This document shows positions 28,091-37,869 of a stretch of 64,000 nt of DNA, one piece after another. The position numbers were made by a program, and so were the translations under genes. The notes under the pieces are model-generated. The model was not told where the DNA came from. It ran no database searches and saw nothing but the letters and a program-made list of their open reading frames with translations. Numbering within the stretch: position 1 is the first letter of the stretch; every line of letters starts with the position of its first letter. The stretch comes from Emticicia sp037153985 (GTDB lineage Bacteria > Bacteroidota > Bacteroidia > Cytophagales > Spirosomataceae): positions 496,001 to 560,000 of the forward strand of contig NZ_JBBAYI010000001.1 of the NCBI RefSeq assembly GCF_037153985.1. The letters are read 5' to 3'.

Positions 28091-29273
28091 GTTTACGGTT
28101 TTTGAGGCACTTCATGGCTTTTTCGATTCCGCTAATAGTAAGTGGAAACATACGTTCATCTGCCCAATCTCTTATGAGCTTAATAGAATTGGTATATTGC
28201 CAATAACCATCATTAATCGGGTTTAACCAAACCATATTCGGGAATTTTTCACTGAATCTGCGTAGCCACGTTAAGCCCGATTCTTCATTATAATGTTCAA
28301 CACTACCTCGCGCTTCTGTTAATTCCCACGGAGACATTGAGGCATCGCCAACGAATATTACTTTATAATCTTTATTGTATTTATTGAGTACCTCCCAAGT
28401 GGCTATTTTATCCTCATAACGGCGAGCATTATCTTTCCATAGGGTTTCATATACACAGTTATGAAAATAATAGTATTCGAGATGTTTAAACTGGTATTTT
28501 GCAGACGAAAACAACATTGAGCATTCTTCAATGAAATCATCCATTGAGCCACCAACATCTAACAATAATAACACCTTGACCCTATTCTGCTTAGAAGCCT
28601 GCATTTGTATATCAAGCATACCGGCATTCTGGCAGGTTTTATCAATTGTTTCATCCAGATTTAACTCATTTGCTGCACCTTCTCTGGTCAGAATCCTGAG
28701 CCTTCTTAAAGCCATTTTTGTATTACGTGTATTTAACTCGAGGTTATCATCGTAATTTTTAAATTCACGCTTATCCCAGACTTTTACAGCATTTCGCCCC
28801 CCTCCCTTCCCTCCGATTCTGACTCCAGCAGGGTTATGTCCTGAATTTCCTAAAGGCGATGTTCCTCCTGTTCCAATCCATTTACTGCCGCCTTCGTGTC
28901 TTTCTTTTTGCTCATCTAACAAATTGCGGAATCGTTCCAGTAGTTTTTCCAGCCCACCTATTGCTTCAATGGCTGATTTTTCTTCGTCTGTCAGTTTACG
29001 GACAAGATTCGTTTTAAGCCAGTTTTCATCAATATCAGCTAGTATTTTCTCGACAGGAATGCTTTCAATATTACCAAAAAACTGCCCGAAAAGTTTATCA
29101 AATAAATCAAGGTTTTGTTCGTGCTTAACAAAAATTGCTCTACTCAGAAAATAAAAATCTTCTACATTATAAGCGATAACTTCTTTATCGAGGGCTTCTA
29201 ACAGAGTCAGATGCTCTCTTAATGAAACAGGCAATTGATTGCTCTTTAAATGATAGAAGAATGATAATAGCAC
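28065..29273 (-). CDS. CoxE-like VWA domain protein
   Basis: A 402-residue protein starting at GTG (LLSFFYHLKSNQLPVSL is the usual N-terminus of this family, so I keep the GTG). The N-terminal helical region is followed by a glycine-rich linker (SPLGNSGHNPAG, about residue 140). A VWA domain carries the MIDAS motif DVGGSMDD and a later VGDASMSPWEL. Such proteins pair with MoxR AAA+ ATPases in chaperone-like metal- or cofactor-insertion systems. The MoxR gene is 30 bp upstream in the same operon. The target of the pair is unknown. Confidence 0.87.
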   Translation of the reverse strand: MLLSFFYHLKSNQLPVSLREHLTLLEALDKEVIAYNVEDFYFLSRAIFVKHEQNLDLFDKLFGQFFGNIESIPVEKILADIDENWLKTNLVRKLTDEEKSAIEAIGGLEKLLERFRNLLDEQKERHEGGSKWIGTGGTSPLGNSGHNPAGVRIGGKGGGRNAVKVWDKREFKNYDDNLELNTRNTKMALRRLRILTREGAANELNLDETIDKTCQNAGMLDIQMQASKQNRVKVLLLLDVGGSMDDFIEECSMLFSSAKYQFKHLEYYYFHNCVYETLWKDNARRYEDKIATWEVLNKYNKDYKVIFVGDASMSPWELTEARGSVEHYNEESGLTWLRRFSEKFPNMVWLNPINDGYWQYTNSIKLIRDWADERMFPLTISGIEKAMKCLKNRKLKYSSETR

Positions 29274-29303
29274 ACTCCGAAAATATTAAACTAAGCTATA
29301 TTG

Positions 29304-30164
29304 TTATTTTATTCCTTTTTCGCGCAGGGCCTTGAACAAATCATAATCTGATTCGTTTTTTAGCAAAGCTCCTAAAAACGGAGGAACTTCGTTTAATTTA
29401 CTTAAATCAGCTAAATCTTCGGCCGATACTTTTCCGACAAGCAATAATTTGAGCCAGTCAATTAGTTCACTGGTTGAGGGTCGTTTTTTCAGATTTTTAA
29501 TATCTCTGATACCAAAAAAAGTCTTTAGGGCATTAGCCAGAAGGTTCTCTTCAAGGTTTGGATAATGCACATCAACTATCTGTTGCATCGTATCTTTGTC
29601 AGGGAATCGGATAAAATGGAAGAAACAACGCCGCAAGAAGGCATCAGGCAACTCTTTTTCGTTGTTTGATGTAATAATGATAATAGGTCGATTTTTTGCT
29701 TTAATGGTTCGTTTAAGCTCATAGCAGTAGAATTCCATTCTATCGAGTTCCTGCAATAAATCGTTCGGAAATTCAATATCAGCTTTATCAATTTCATCTA
29801 TCAGCAAAACGCTTTGTGTGTCGGTTTCAAAAGCTTCCCAGATTTTCCCTTTCTTAATATAGTTTTCAATCTGGTTTACTTTATCGTCGCCTAACTGTGA
29901 ATCACGCAAGCGAGAAACGGCATCATACTCATACAAACCTTGTTGGGCTGTTGTGGTTGATTTTATGTGCCATGTAAAAAGCTCTTTACCTAAAGCTCTT
30001 GCTACTTCAAAAGCGAGCAAAGTTTTACCGGTACCGGGTTCGCCTTTAATTAGCAAAGGTCTTTGAAGGGCAATAGCAGCATTTACAGCCGTTTGCAATT
30101 CACGCGTAGCTACATAAGCCGACGTTCCAGAAAAGCTATTATTATTATCAAAATTTCCTGCCAT
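29304..30164 (-). CDS. MoxR-type AAA+ ATPase
   Basis: A 286-residue AAA+ ATPase. Walker A is GEPGTGKT (about residues 41-48) and Walker B is LLIDEIDKAD. Sensor 1 is IIITSNNEKELPDAFLRRC, including the arginine-finger area. A lid domain closes the protein. I chose the ATG at 30164 over the TTG two codons upstream. MoxR proteins cooperate with VWA partners to remodel or activate client complexes. The VWA partner is immediately downstream and an acidic protein immediately upstream. Confidence 0.92.
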   Translation of the reverse strand: MAGNFDNNNSFSGTSAYVATRELQTAVNAAIALQRPLLIKGEPGTGKTLLAFEVARALGKELFTWHIKSTTTAQQGLYEYDAVSRLRDSQLGDDKVNQIENYIKKGKIWEAFETDTQSVLLIDEIDKADIEFPNDLLQELDRMEFYCYELKRTIKAKNRPIIIITSNNEKELPDAFLRRCFFHFIRFPDKDTMQQIVDVHYPNLEENLLANALKTFFGIRDIKNLKKRPSTSELIDWLKLLLVGKVSAEDLADLSKLNEVPPFLGALLKNESDYDLFKALREKGIK

Positions 30165-30180
30165 AACCAAAGTTCATTGT

Positions 30181-30714
30181 TTATTCTTCTTCGCTCGTAA
30201 AACTGTAAAGGGTTTTGTCAAGCTGAAGCGTACCTGCATTAAAATCATTAACGAACTTTGTAATAATTTCATCCTCAATTTCTTCTACGTTCAGGGCAAC
30301 GTCAAGTCCGATACCATACTCAAAATCTTCATCAATTTCGATATATTCAGCTACCTGAATCATTTCTTCCTCTTCCAGTTCTTCAATAATTTCTTCCATC
30401 ATTAATTCCATATCCTCATCTACTTTGTAGTTAGGTTTACGTTTTTCAACCTCAACATAGTTAGGGTACGATTTTTTCATACGCTTTTCGGCCTCTTCAA
30501 ACACAAGACTACTGTGTGTCAGGCGAAGGGTACTCATAATGGCATCATAGATAACCTCATTGCCATTGTATTTACCCACGAACTGAAAATGAGCAAACTC
30601 GCCAGAATCGCCCATACCATCTTCATCATCGAACAATACATAATTTTGCCCTTCTTGTTTACACTCTTCTTTTAATTGGGCTATTTCTTTAGGGTCGAAT
30701 CCTGCGTTTTTCAT
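30181..30714 (-). CDS. Acidic hypothetical protein in the MoxR/VWA operon
   Basis: A 177-residue protein I do not recognise. It contains YVLFDDEDGMGDSGEFAHF and GNEVIYDAIMSTLRLTHSS, a predicted ordered N-terminal domain. A strongly acidic stretch follows (MMEEIIEELEEEEM and the next 40 residues). No signal peptide or membrane segment. It begins 3 bp after the MBOAT stop and ends about 16 bp before the MoxR start, so the operon is tight. The acidic region could bind metal or mimic nucleic acid, or it could be a MoxR client or adaptor. These are guesses. Confidence 0.65.
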   Translation of the reverse strand: MKNAGFDPKEIAQLKEECKQEGQNYVLFDDEDGMGDSGEFAHFQFVGKYNGNEVIYDAIMSTLRLTHSSLVFEEAEKRMKKSYPNYVEVEKRKPNYKVDEDMELMMEEIIEELEEEEMIQVAEYIEIDEDFEYGIGLDVALNVEEIEDEIITKFVNDFNAGTLQLDKTLYSFTSEEE

Positions 30715-30717
30715 AAA

Positions 30718-32166
30718 TTAAAACTGAAAATAAATAAATTGTGAATTGTTATAAACACCATAACATAAAATTAAAAATAATATCAGGTAGTAAGCTCCCC
30801 ACCTTTGCCAACGTGGCTTGGCATCAATCCAAGCCGAAAGATTTTTACCTCTCTGAAGCCACTGCACAACTTCCATGATAATAAATGAAATGATAATTAA
30901 ATATAAATCATTTTTACCAATCATGTAAATAATCTGGTCTAAAGAATGAGAAGCAGGTTTAAAAATATTGCGTGTAATATAAATAGCATCGGCATTGGTA
31001 TTAGCTCTGAAAAATATCCAAGCAAAAGCTACCAGCACAAACGTTATGGTGCCATGTATTACCTTTTGCCAGAATTTAGCATGACTTAACGAGCCATTAC
31101 CAATACCTGTAATTTTCTTCTGGAATTTTTCGGTTATCTGCCCTATAATGAGGTAAAAACCATGGAGTGCGCCCCAAATAACATAATGCCAGTTGGCTCC
31201 ATGCCAAAGGCCACTGACCATAAAAACAATAAAACGGTTGAAATACTGACGAATACGTGAAACCCTGTTTCCACCCAATGGAATATACAGATAATCACGG
31301 AACCATGTTGAAAGCGAAATATGCCAGCGTCGCCAGAATTCGGAGATAGATTTAGATAGATAAGGGCGGTCGAAGTTTTTCATTAATTTAAAACCCATTA
31401 CCCGTGCCGACCCTAGAGCAATATCAGAATAGCCCGAGAAATCACAATATATCTGAAATGTAAAGAAAATCGTTGCAATTATTAGAGGTAGCCCATGATA
31501 GTCGGTTGGGTTGTTGTATACCATATTAACAAACTTCGCTAGCCTGTCGGCTATTACTACCTTCTTGAACATTCCCCATAACATGAGGCGTAAACCGCTT
31601 ACAACTAACTTATAATCAAAATTATGTTTTTCGTAGAATTGATAAAGCACATTTTGTGGGCGTTCGATAGGGCCTGCCACTAATTGCGGGTAAAACATTA
31701 CATAAAGGGCATAAATTCCGAAGTGCCTTTCTGCTTTCTGATTCCCCCTGTATACTTCAATGGTATAACTCATGGCCTGAAATGTGTGAAACGACAAGCC
31801 AATAGGAAGGATGATGTCCCAATAAGGCAGGAGTTTTTCAGGGTTAATCTTATATAGAACAGTATTAAAGTTGTCAATAAAAAAGTTGTAGTATTTAAAA
31901 ACAGCTAATACACCAATATTAGCCACCAGACTCATGATTAAAGCCCATTTTCTATGTTTCCCATGTGATTTTTCAATCCAGATACCAGCGAAATAATCGA
32001 TAATGATTGTAAAAAAGAGTATCAGAATATAATACGGAATGAAGAAACTATAAAAGATACAACTCGCTATTAATAAATGGAACCAACGGTATTTATGCGG
32101 CAGAGCAAAATAAAGTAGTGTAACTATCGGAAAAAATATTAAAAACTCGAGTGAATTAAAGAGCAT
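30718..32166 (-). CDS. MBOAT family O-acyltransferase (AlgI-like)
   Basis: A 482-residue polytopic inner-membrane protein (about 10-12 helices). MBOAT signatures are MFYPQLVAGPIERPQN, DFSGYSDIALGSA, FWRRWHISLSTWFRDYLYIPLGG and VSGLWHGANWHYV, the last containing the catalytic histidine. AlgI/DltB-type members move acetyl or other acyl groups across the membrane to a surface polymer, usually with an SGNH partner (AlgX/J or DltD). No such partner is adjacent; the nearest candidate is 8846-9835. It is the first gene of a run with the acidic protein, MoxR and VWA genes. Confidence 0.95.
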   Translation of the reverse strand: MLFNSLEFLIFFPIVTLLYFALPHKYRWFHLLIASCIFYSFFIPYYILILFFTIIIDYFAGIWIEKSHGKHRKWALIMSLVANIGVLAVFKYYNFFIDNFNTVLYKINPEKLLPYWDIILPIGLSFHTFQAMSYTIEVYRGNQKAERHFGIYALYVMFYPQLVAGPIERPQNVLYQFYEKHNFDYKLVVSGLRLMLWGMFKKVVIADRLAKFVNMVYNNPTDYHGLPLIIATIFFTFQIYCDFSGYSDIALGSARVMGFKLMKNFDRPYLSKSISEFWRRWHISLSTWFRDYLYIPLGGNRVSRIRQYFNRFIVFMVSGLWHGANWHYVIWGALHGFYLIIGQITEKFQKKITGIGNGSLSHAKFWQKVIHGTITFVLVAFAWIFFRANTNADAIYITRNIFKPASHSLDQIIYMIGKNDLYLIIISFIIMEVVQWLQRGKNLSAWIDAKPRWQRWGAYYLILFLILCYGVYNNSQFIYFQF

Positions 32167-32258
32167 CAGTAAAGGTGTTCAATGTTTGAACCTCAAAGTT
32201 CTTGCTTTAATATTAAATTTTAAAATAAATTCCGAAAATTGATACCAATATTTATGAC

Positions 32259-35027
32259 TTATTCAAATATAACCCTACGGGCATGGCTTTTACCCTTGAT
32301 AGTAAACCTGATAAGATAGATACCTGTATGTTGTTTTTCGATTGGTTTCACATAAAAAAAGTGTGAATTTGTTTGAGATACCTCAATGGGTATTTGTGTG
32401 CCATTAGTATTAAAAAGGCTGAATAAATTGGCCGTATCAGATTGGGTGTTCTCTATAAATAAATAAAATCCGTCGGTACTCGGATTAGGAAAAGGCAGAT
32501 AATCAGCAATAACATTTTTTTGTTCTTCAACACCAGAAACAATATTTTGATTGGTTTTCTTTATTACATCAAAGCATTTCACGGTTGTTTGTATAAAGTC
32601 GTTATAAGTATTTCGTTTTGTTCCTTTTAAACATACCGTACCGGGGGTCCCTTTCAGGTAAACTCTGTTATTAAGAATGTAGGCATCACCACTAACTTCA
32701 ACACTTACCAGAGAGGTATCGACAGGATACAAAAACTCAATGGGGAATGAAGCACTATCAGTGGTGAGTGTAGGAATAGTTTTAAATATTAACGGTGTAT
32801 TGATACCCACATTAAAGTTCTGCGAAACCACATAACAGTCGTTATCAACGAATTTGGCATTAATGGTACCAACACCAATATTATTCCATGTTAAAATTGA
32901 GTCTTTCAGAATTCCGTTTCCTGACAGAGATATTTTAACTGGAGAACCATCGCTCGCTTTGGCTTTAATAACAATCGGCTTTTCTTCGACATCAATATAA
33001 GGTGGCACCTGCAAGGTAATAAAACGCTTGTTTTGTGATGATAAGCGGACAATCGTATTATTATTAGCGGCCAGTATGGTATTTTCATCAACCACGTCAA
33101 AAGCTGTTACGGTAGCTGTACCATTTATTGAAAACGAATTATCAGCAATTACCTGTGAGGTCCAGCGGTTTAACATCAGTTTATTCATGTCATTTACATA
33201 ACTTGAAAACAGATAGGTGCCGTTATAGCCCGCTTTAGGTCCAAAAAATGATAAATAGTAACCCATCGAAGGTGGACCATTGACTAATTCATTCCCTTGG
33301 GTATCGTATAATTTCAAATTTACTTTAAATCCTTCACCACGATATGTCTCTTTCACACACAGGTTTCCGTTAGTTAGTTCAATAACTTCATAATTGGGTG
33401 TAAAATAGCCTTCAGAGCCTAGTTTTATCGATTGGAAAGTTTTATCGAGACTTCCATCTACATTAAACCGTAATACAGTTAATGCAGTTTCATTAGTGAG
33501 CCTTACAATGGCAATTAATTGCCCGTTTGCAAGCACATATAATTGCCTGACCAGTGAAGCATTATGTACGAACCTCAATTCTTCTGTTCCTTGCTCAGTA
33601 TATCTGGCAATATTTTGCCCTTCAACACGATACACTTTTCTGTTTTTGTAATCAATCGAGCCACTCCAATAAATATCAGGCACATTGGCTTCTTTTAATT
33701 CATTTTCTGAAAACAGATATTTGTTTCCTGCTTGCTGTACAAGTAATTTTTTATCAAAGTATGGTTTTACAACCAGTACGGTATCTTTAGAAAACAATTC
33801 ATCTTCAACTTTTCCGCTCCCATCAAATCTCCCAACATAATTGGTACCAATTGCAAAAAACTTATGTTTGTTGGTACTGATAATATCTGTAAAACTGATT
33901 GGTTTGTCTAATTCCAGTTTCAACTCGAAAGGTATAGTTTTAGCGTTAACGTCTACTTTTCTGAGTCCATTCTGTTTATCATATAAAAGCACTTCTCCCT
34001 GCTCATTAACATGATAGATTACCCTGTTTTCATCAAACATAGAAAAGTTAAAAGTTGAGTCTAAAGTGCCATTTTCATTAAACCTTACAATCTGGCTCAC
34101 TCGATTAAAGATAATTTTACCATCATTTGTAAAATTTAGTTTAACGGTATGTGGGTCTAGACTTTTATTTCGGGGAACATTTATTGTGGTGAAGTTCCGG
34201 TCGGGCGTACCATCCTGATTTAAACGTATTATGATACAATAATTTGAGTCAGAATCGTTGAACAAAAGAAGGTTAATTCGGCCTTTGTTATCTATATATA
34301 TTTTTGAGTATGATAACCAACTTGTATTATTCAGATTCTTGCTGTATATCTCTTTTAAAGTAAAATCGGCATTGATTTTCATTAACTTACACATATTCTC
34401 CGGCCCACCAACCAACAGATAATCATTAGTACCGTCGGTGCAGTTACTTATGGGATATGTATCTTTTTGAAAAACTATTTTTAAATCTTTAGCTTTGCTT
34501 CCGTCTTCATTGATAATTTTATGTTGGACGTTATCAGTAGAAACAATGATTTTACCAGAACTTAGCACGTATTTTTTATAAATAAAGCTCTCAAAGCCAT
34601 CATAATTAAATGTTTTATCGATACTGCCATCTTCGTTAAGACGAATGAGTCTGGCAGTGGTTACAGAAAAATTACTTTCCTGCCAAAGTGTTTTACCTGA
34701 CTTCAAAACAATTCCCTTAGACACATATTTATCAGGAATCAGGAAATGATAATCAGGCACCAGTTTTCCGGTTTTGTCAAACTTGTAATACTCTTTAACG
34801 TTAAGGTCAGGAATAAGGTCATTGACTCTTTGCCCGTTAATGATATTGAATCTGGCATTAAATATGTAACCGCCGTCCTGATGAGGCACTAGGTAATCAT
34901 CATCTGGAACAAGGTTGCCATCAAATATTTTACTAACAGGTGAAAAGCAAAAATTCGGGTCAGGAGAATACACTTGCGCCCAACCAACATTGCATATCAG
35001 AGAAAAAAATAATAATAGTCTTTTCAT
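32259..35027 (-). CDS. Secreted delta-60-repeat protein with T9SS type A sorting domain
   Basis: A 922-residue protein. Signal peptide 1-17 ends GWAQ. The body has repeated units with the pattern N-x-DGS-x-D-x-TF (for example NEDGSIDKTFNYDGF, NQDGTPDRNF, NENGTLDSTF, NVDGSLDKTF), the delta-60 repeat of beta-propeller-type surface proteins. Immunoglobulin-like segments follow near residues 690-820. The T9SS type A sorting domain begins at LPFPNPSTDGFYL. It is predicted to be secreted and surface-attached; biochemical role unknown. The terminator at 35082-35113 lies upstream, so it has its own transcript. Confidence 0.82.
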   Translation of the reverse strand: MKRLLLFFSLICNVGWAQVYSPDPNFCFSPVSKIFDGNLVPDDDYLVPHQDGGYIFNARFNIINGQRVNDLIPDLNVKEYYKFDKTGKLVPDYHFLIPDKYVSKGIVLKSGKTLWQESNFSVTTARLIRLNEDGSIDKTFNYDGFESFIYKKYVLSSGKIIVSTDNVQHKIINEDGSKAKDLKIVFQKDTYPISNCTDGTNDYLLVGGPENMCKLMKINADFTLKEIYSKNLNNTSWLSYSKIYIDNKGRINLLLFNDSDSNYCIIIRLNQDGTPDRNFTTINVPRNKSLDPHTVKLNFTNDGKIIFNRVSQIVRFNENGTLDSTFNFSMFDENRVIYHVNEQGEVLLYDKQNGLRKVDVNAKTIPFELKLELDKPISFTDIISTNKHKFFAIGTNYVGRFDGSGKVEDELFSKDTVLVVKPYFDKKLLVQQAGNKYLFSENELKEANVPDIYWSGSIDYKNRKVYRVEGQNIARYTEQGTEELRFVHNASLVRQLYVLANGQLIAIVRLTNETALTVLRFNVDGSLDKTFQSIKLGSEGYFTPNYEVIELTNGNLCVKETYRGEGFKVNLKLYDTQGNELVNGPPSMGYYLSFFGPKAGYNGTYLFSSYVNDMNKLMLNRWTSQVIADNSFSINGTATVTAFDVVDENTILAANNNTIVRLSSQNKRFITLQVPPYIDVEEKPIVIKAKASDGSPVKISLSGNGILKDSILTWNNIGVGTINAKFVDNDCYVVSQNFNVGINTPLIFKTIPTLTTDSASFPIEFLYPVDTSLVSVEVSGDAYILNNRVYLKGTPGTVCLKGTKRNTYNDFIQTTVKCFDVIKKTNQNIVSGVEEQKNVIADYLPFPNPSTDGFYLFIENTQSDTANLFSLFNTNGTQIPIEVSQTNSHFFYVKPIEKQHTGIYLIRFTIKGKSHARRVIFE

Positions 35028-35081
35028 TGCAGATTATTTTTGAAGAGACTGATTTAGGCATTAAAAGGTTGGAATAAAAAT

Positions 35082-35113
35082 AAAAAAGACCTGAGGTTGG
35101 TCAGGTCTTTTTT
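35082..35113 (-). terminator. Rho-independent terminator after the E2 gene
   Basis: AAAAAAGACCTGA (35082-35094) pairs perfectly with TCAGGTCTTTTTT (35101-35113), loop GGTTGG. The T-tract works on either strand; it directly follows the E2 stop. Confidence 0.93.
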
Positions 35114-35117
35114 ATGA

Positions 35118-36428
35118 TTAGAATAATTTTCTGTTTATATCGAAGTTTTCAAGATAATCGGAAACCCGTTTGACAAACTGCCCACCCAGAGACCCATCAA
35201 CCACTCTGTGGTCATACGAATGAGAGATAATCATTTTCTGACGAATTCCGATGGTATCGCCTTGTGGTGTTTCAATGACCGAAACTTTTTTCTGGATAAC
35301 TCCAAAAGCCAGAATTGACACTTGTGGCTGCATAATGATTGGCGTACCGGCTATATTACCAAATGAACCAATATTTGAAACTGTCAGGGTACCATCCGCC
35401 AAATCGTCGGCTTTAAGTTTGTTATTTCTGGCGCGGTTGGCCAAATCATTCACTTTTTTGGTAAGACCGATTAAACTGTATGAGTCGGCCTCATGTACTA
35501 CCGGAACAATGAGGTTACCAGAAGGCAAAGCTACGGCCATGCCAATATTAATTTTACCTTTCCGAATAATTTTATCGGCCTCCACCTGAATATTAATCAT
35601 CGGAAAATCTTTGATAGCCTTTACAACTGCTTCAATCAATAAAGGCGTAAAAGTGATATTCTCTCCTGTTTCTTGCTGAAATTTTCCTTTTATTTTATCT
35701 CTCCATAGACTGATAGCGGTCATATCGGTTTCGACAAATGAAGTAACGTGTGCCGAAATCCGTTTTGACTCAAGCATACGTTCAGCAATCATTTTCCGCA
35801 TTCTATCCATCTCGATAATCTGGTCGCTACCAGATATTACCTGAGTTACAGGCTGGCTGGTTGGCATAACCGCGCTTACAGGCACGGCATCTTTCTCTTT
35901 TTTCAGTTTTACGTAAGTCAGAATATCATCTTTGGTTACTCGGTTTTCAAGGCCGGTACCTTTAATACTTTCGAGTTCTTCACTCGAAATATTTTCTTCT
36001 TTGGCTATATTCTGTACCAAAGGAGAGTAAAAACGACCTGACAATGAATTTACTTTAGGCTCTGAAGTGTCTACCAATAAAGATGTAAGGTCTGACTGCT
36101 TTTCGAGTTCATTTGCAGTTTCTTCAACTGTTTTGTCTTCTTCTAAAGCCTTAGCTTCAGTTTTTTTCTCCGCTACCGCGTTTTCAAGGTCTGTTTCAAT
36201 AATACATATTGGTTTGCCAATAGTAGCTATTTCACCTTTAGTTACTAGTACTTCTTTTAAAATACCACTATGCGATGAGCCTATCTCTGTATCAATTTTG
36301 TCGGTAGCTACTTCCAGAATCATATCGTCTACTTCTACCCTATCGCCTACATTTTTCAACCAGTTCAGGACAGTACATTCAAAGATACTTTCACCCATTT
36401 TAGGCATTATCATTTCTACAAGAGCCAT
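35118..36428 (-). CDS. 2-oxo acid dehydrogenase complex E2 (dihydrolipoyl acyltransferase)
   Basis: A 436-residue E2 subunit. The N-terminal lipoyl domain (residues 1-76) carries the lipoylated lysine K44 in EVATDKID. A linker and E3/E1-binding domain lie at about 133-170 (FYSPLVQNIAKEENIS, then GTGLENRVTKDDI). The C-terminal catalytic domain ends with HRVVDG, with catalytic H407 and D411. It passes acyl groups to CoA in a pyruvate-, branched-chain- or 2-oxoglutarate-type complex. DKIDTEIG and the single lipoyl domain fit the branched-chain/broad class in Bacteroidota, but E1 and E3 genes are absent here. Confidence 0.93.
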   Translation of the reverse strand: MALVEMIMPKMGESIFECTVLNWLKNVGDRVEVDDMILEVATDKIDTEIGSSHSGILKEVLVTKGEIATIGKPICIIETDLENAVAEKKTEAKALEEDKTVEETANELEKQSDLTSLLVDTSEPKVNSLSGRFYSPLVQNIAKEENISSEELESIKGTGLENRVTKDDILTYVKLKKEKDAVPVSAVMPTSQPVTQVISGSDQIIEMDRMRKMIAERMLESKRISAHVTSFVETDMTAISLWRDKIKGKFQQETGENITFTPLLIEAVVKAIKDFPMINIQVEADKIIRKGKINIGMAVALPSGNLIVPVVHEADSYSLIGLTKKVNDLANRARNNKLKADDLADGTLTVSNIGSFGNIAGTPIIMQPQVSILAFGVIQKKVSVIETPQGDTIGIRQKMIISHSYDHRVVDGSLGGQFVKRVSDYLENFDINRKLF

Positions 36429-36459
36429 ATTTATTTTTTAGATTTTGTTGATGTCATTT

Positions 36460-37734
36460 TTAAGATTCATAATCGCCGTTGAGCATTTTTCTCAGGAGGT
36501 TCATTGCTACCACGCTGCCATAGTTAATGTTGGTGTCACGTTGGTTAGACATCTGAACTTTTCTTGCAATGGTTCTGCCTTCCATTGCACAGGCTATCCA
36601 GAGCGTTCCCACTGGTTTTTCTGGCGTACCACCGTCAGGGCCAGCTACACCGCTTGTAGCAATGGCAAAATCGGTTTTCATTAGTACCCTTACACCTTCA
36701 GCCATTTGTATTACGGTTTCTTCACTTACGGCTCCGTGTATTTCAAGGGTTTCAGGTTTTACACCTAAAACATTCATCTTGACAGAGTTATCGTAACTTA
36801 CCACACTTCCCATAAAATAAGCTGAGCTTCCGGGTACTTTGGTAAATAAATGTGAAATAAAACCACCTGTACAACTTTCAGCCACCGACACAGTTTTTTC
36901 TTTGCTTTTGAGTAATTTTCCTAAAGCAACCTCAAGGTCGTCGTTATCAAAGCCAAAAACAAACGACTGTATCATCGGTAAAACTTTATCTACCTCTTGT
37001 TGTACTTCACGTTTAATAGTTTCCTCGTCAGTTCCGACTCCGGTTAAGCGTAGCCTTACCTGACCAAAACTTGGTAAATAAGCCAGTTTAATATGTGATG
37101 GCAGGGCATCTTCCCACTGTTCAATTTTTTCAGCCAGAAAAGACTCCCCTACACCAATGGTACGAATCATTTTATGATATATTATTGGTGTTTCAAAGTA
37201 TTTCTGAAGCCGTGGTATAACTTCGTTGGCCATCAGGTATTTCATTTCATGCGGTACCCCCGGCATCGAAACAAATATTTTTCCTTTACTACCATCGCTA
37301 TTTTTTTCAAACCACATCCCCGGGGCTGTTCCTGTTTTGTTAGCCAGATAGGTGCATTTTTTAGGAACCATAGCCTGCTGACGGTTCAACTCGGTCATAG
37401 GGCGGCCTCTTTTCGTGAAAAAATCAGTAATGAAAGCAAGGGCATCTTCATTAATAATCAGTTCATCATCGAAGTATTTACAGAGAGTTTTCTTGGTTAT
37501 ATCATCTTTGGTTGGTCCTAAGCCACCAGTTAGCAAAATAATATCGGCTCTGCCTTCGGCTTCCTCCAGAATCTGCAAAATTTTATCTTCCTGATCTCCT
37601 ACTGACGATTTCCGAACGGTCTTAATTCCAATTTTGTCAAGCTCGGTACTCATCCATTGCGTATTGGTGTCGGTTATTTGTCCATACAAAATTTCGTCTC
37701 CAATTGTTACTACTTCAGCTAAAATAGGTCTCAT
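36460..37734 (-). CDS. cinA: CinA / nicotinamide-nucleotide amidase
   Basis: A 424-residue two-domain protein. The N-terminal MoCF-like domain (residues 1-170) contains LTGGLGPTKDD and functions as ADP-ribose pyrophosphatase in characterised CinA. The C-terminal PncC-like domain has VAESCTGGFISH and ATSGVAGPDGGTPEKPVGTLW, and hydrolyses nicotinamide mononucleotide for NAD recycling. The old competence/damage-inducible name comes from Streptococcus. It lies 32 bp upstream of the E2 gene on the same strand, an arrangement seen in other Bacteroidota. It diverges from the DUF4197 gene. Confidence 0.95.
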   Translation of the reverse strand: MRPILAEVVTIGDEILYGQITDTNTQWMSTELDKIGIKTVRKSSVGDQEDKILQILEEAEGRADIILLTGGLGPTKDDITKKTLCKYFDDELIINEDALAFITDFFTKRGRPMTELNRQQAMVPKKCTYLANKTGTAPGMWFEKNSDGSKGKIFVSMPGVPHEMKYLMANEVIPRLQKYFETPIIYHKMIRTIGVGESFLAEKIEQWEDALPSHIKLAYLPSFGQVRLRLTGVGTDEETIKREVQQEVDKVLPMIQSFVFGFDNDDLEVALGKLLKSKEKTVSVAESCTGGFISHLFTKVPGSSAYFMGSVVSYDNSVKMNVLGVKPETLEIHGAVSEETVIQMAEGVRVLMKTDFAIATSGVAGPDGGTPEKPVGTLWIACAMEGRTIARKVQMSNQRDTNINYGSVVAMNLLRKMLNGDYES

Positions 37735-37869
37735 TATATATACGTTTGACTATACTGATTTCAAAAAGTCTGAATTAAAACTTAATTTGCACAAAAATAC
37801 AATTTTCGGTATTCATTCGTTAGTAAGACAATTATTAATTCTAAAAAAAACAATTTTAATTCTTAGTAA

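Noticed and set aside
32177..32191. GTTCAA-TGT-TTGAAC inverted repeat upstream of the MBOAT gene
   Set aside because: Only 6-bp arms, a size expected by chance; no known operator recognised.
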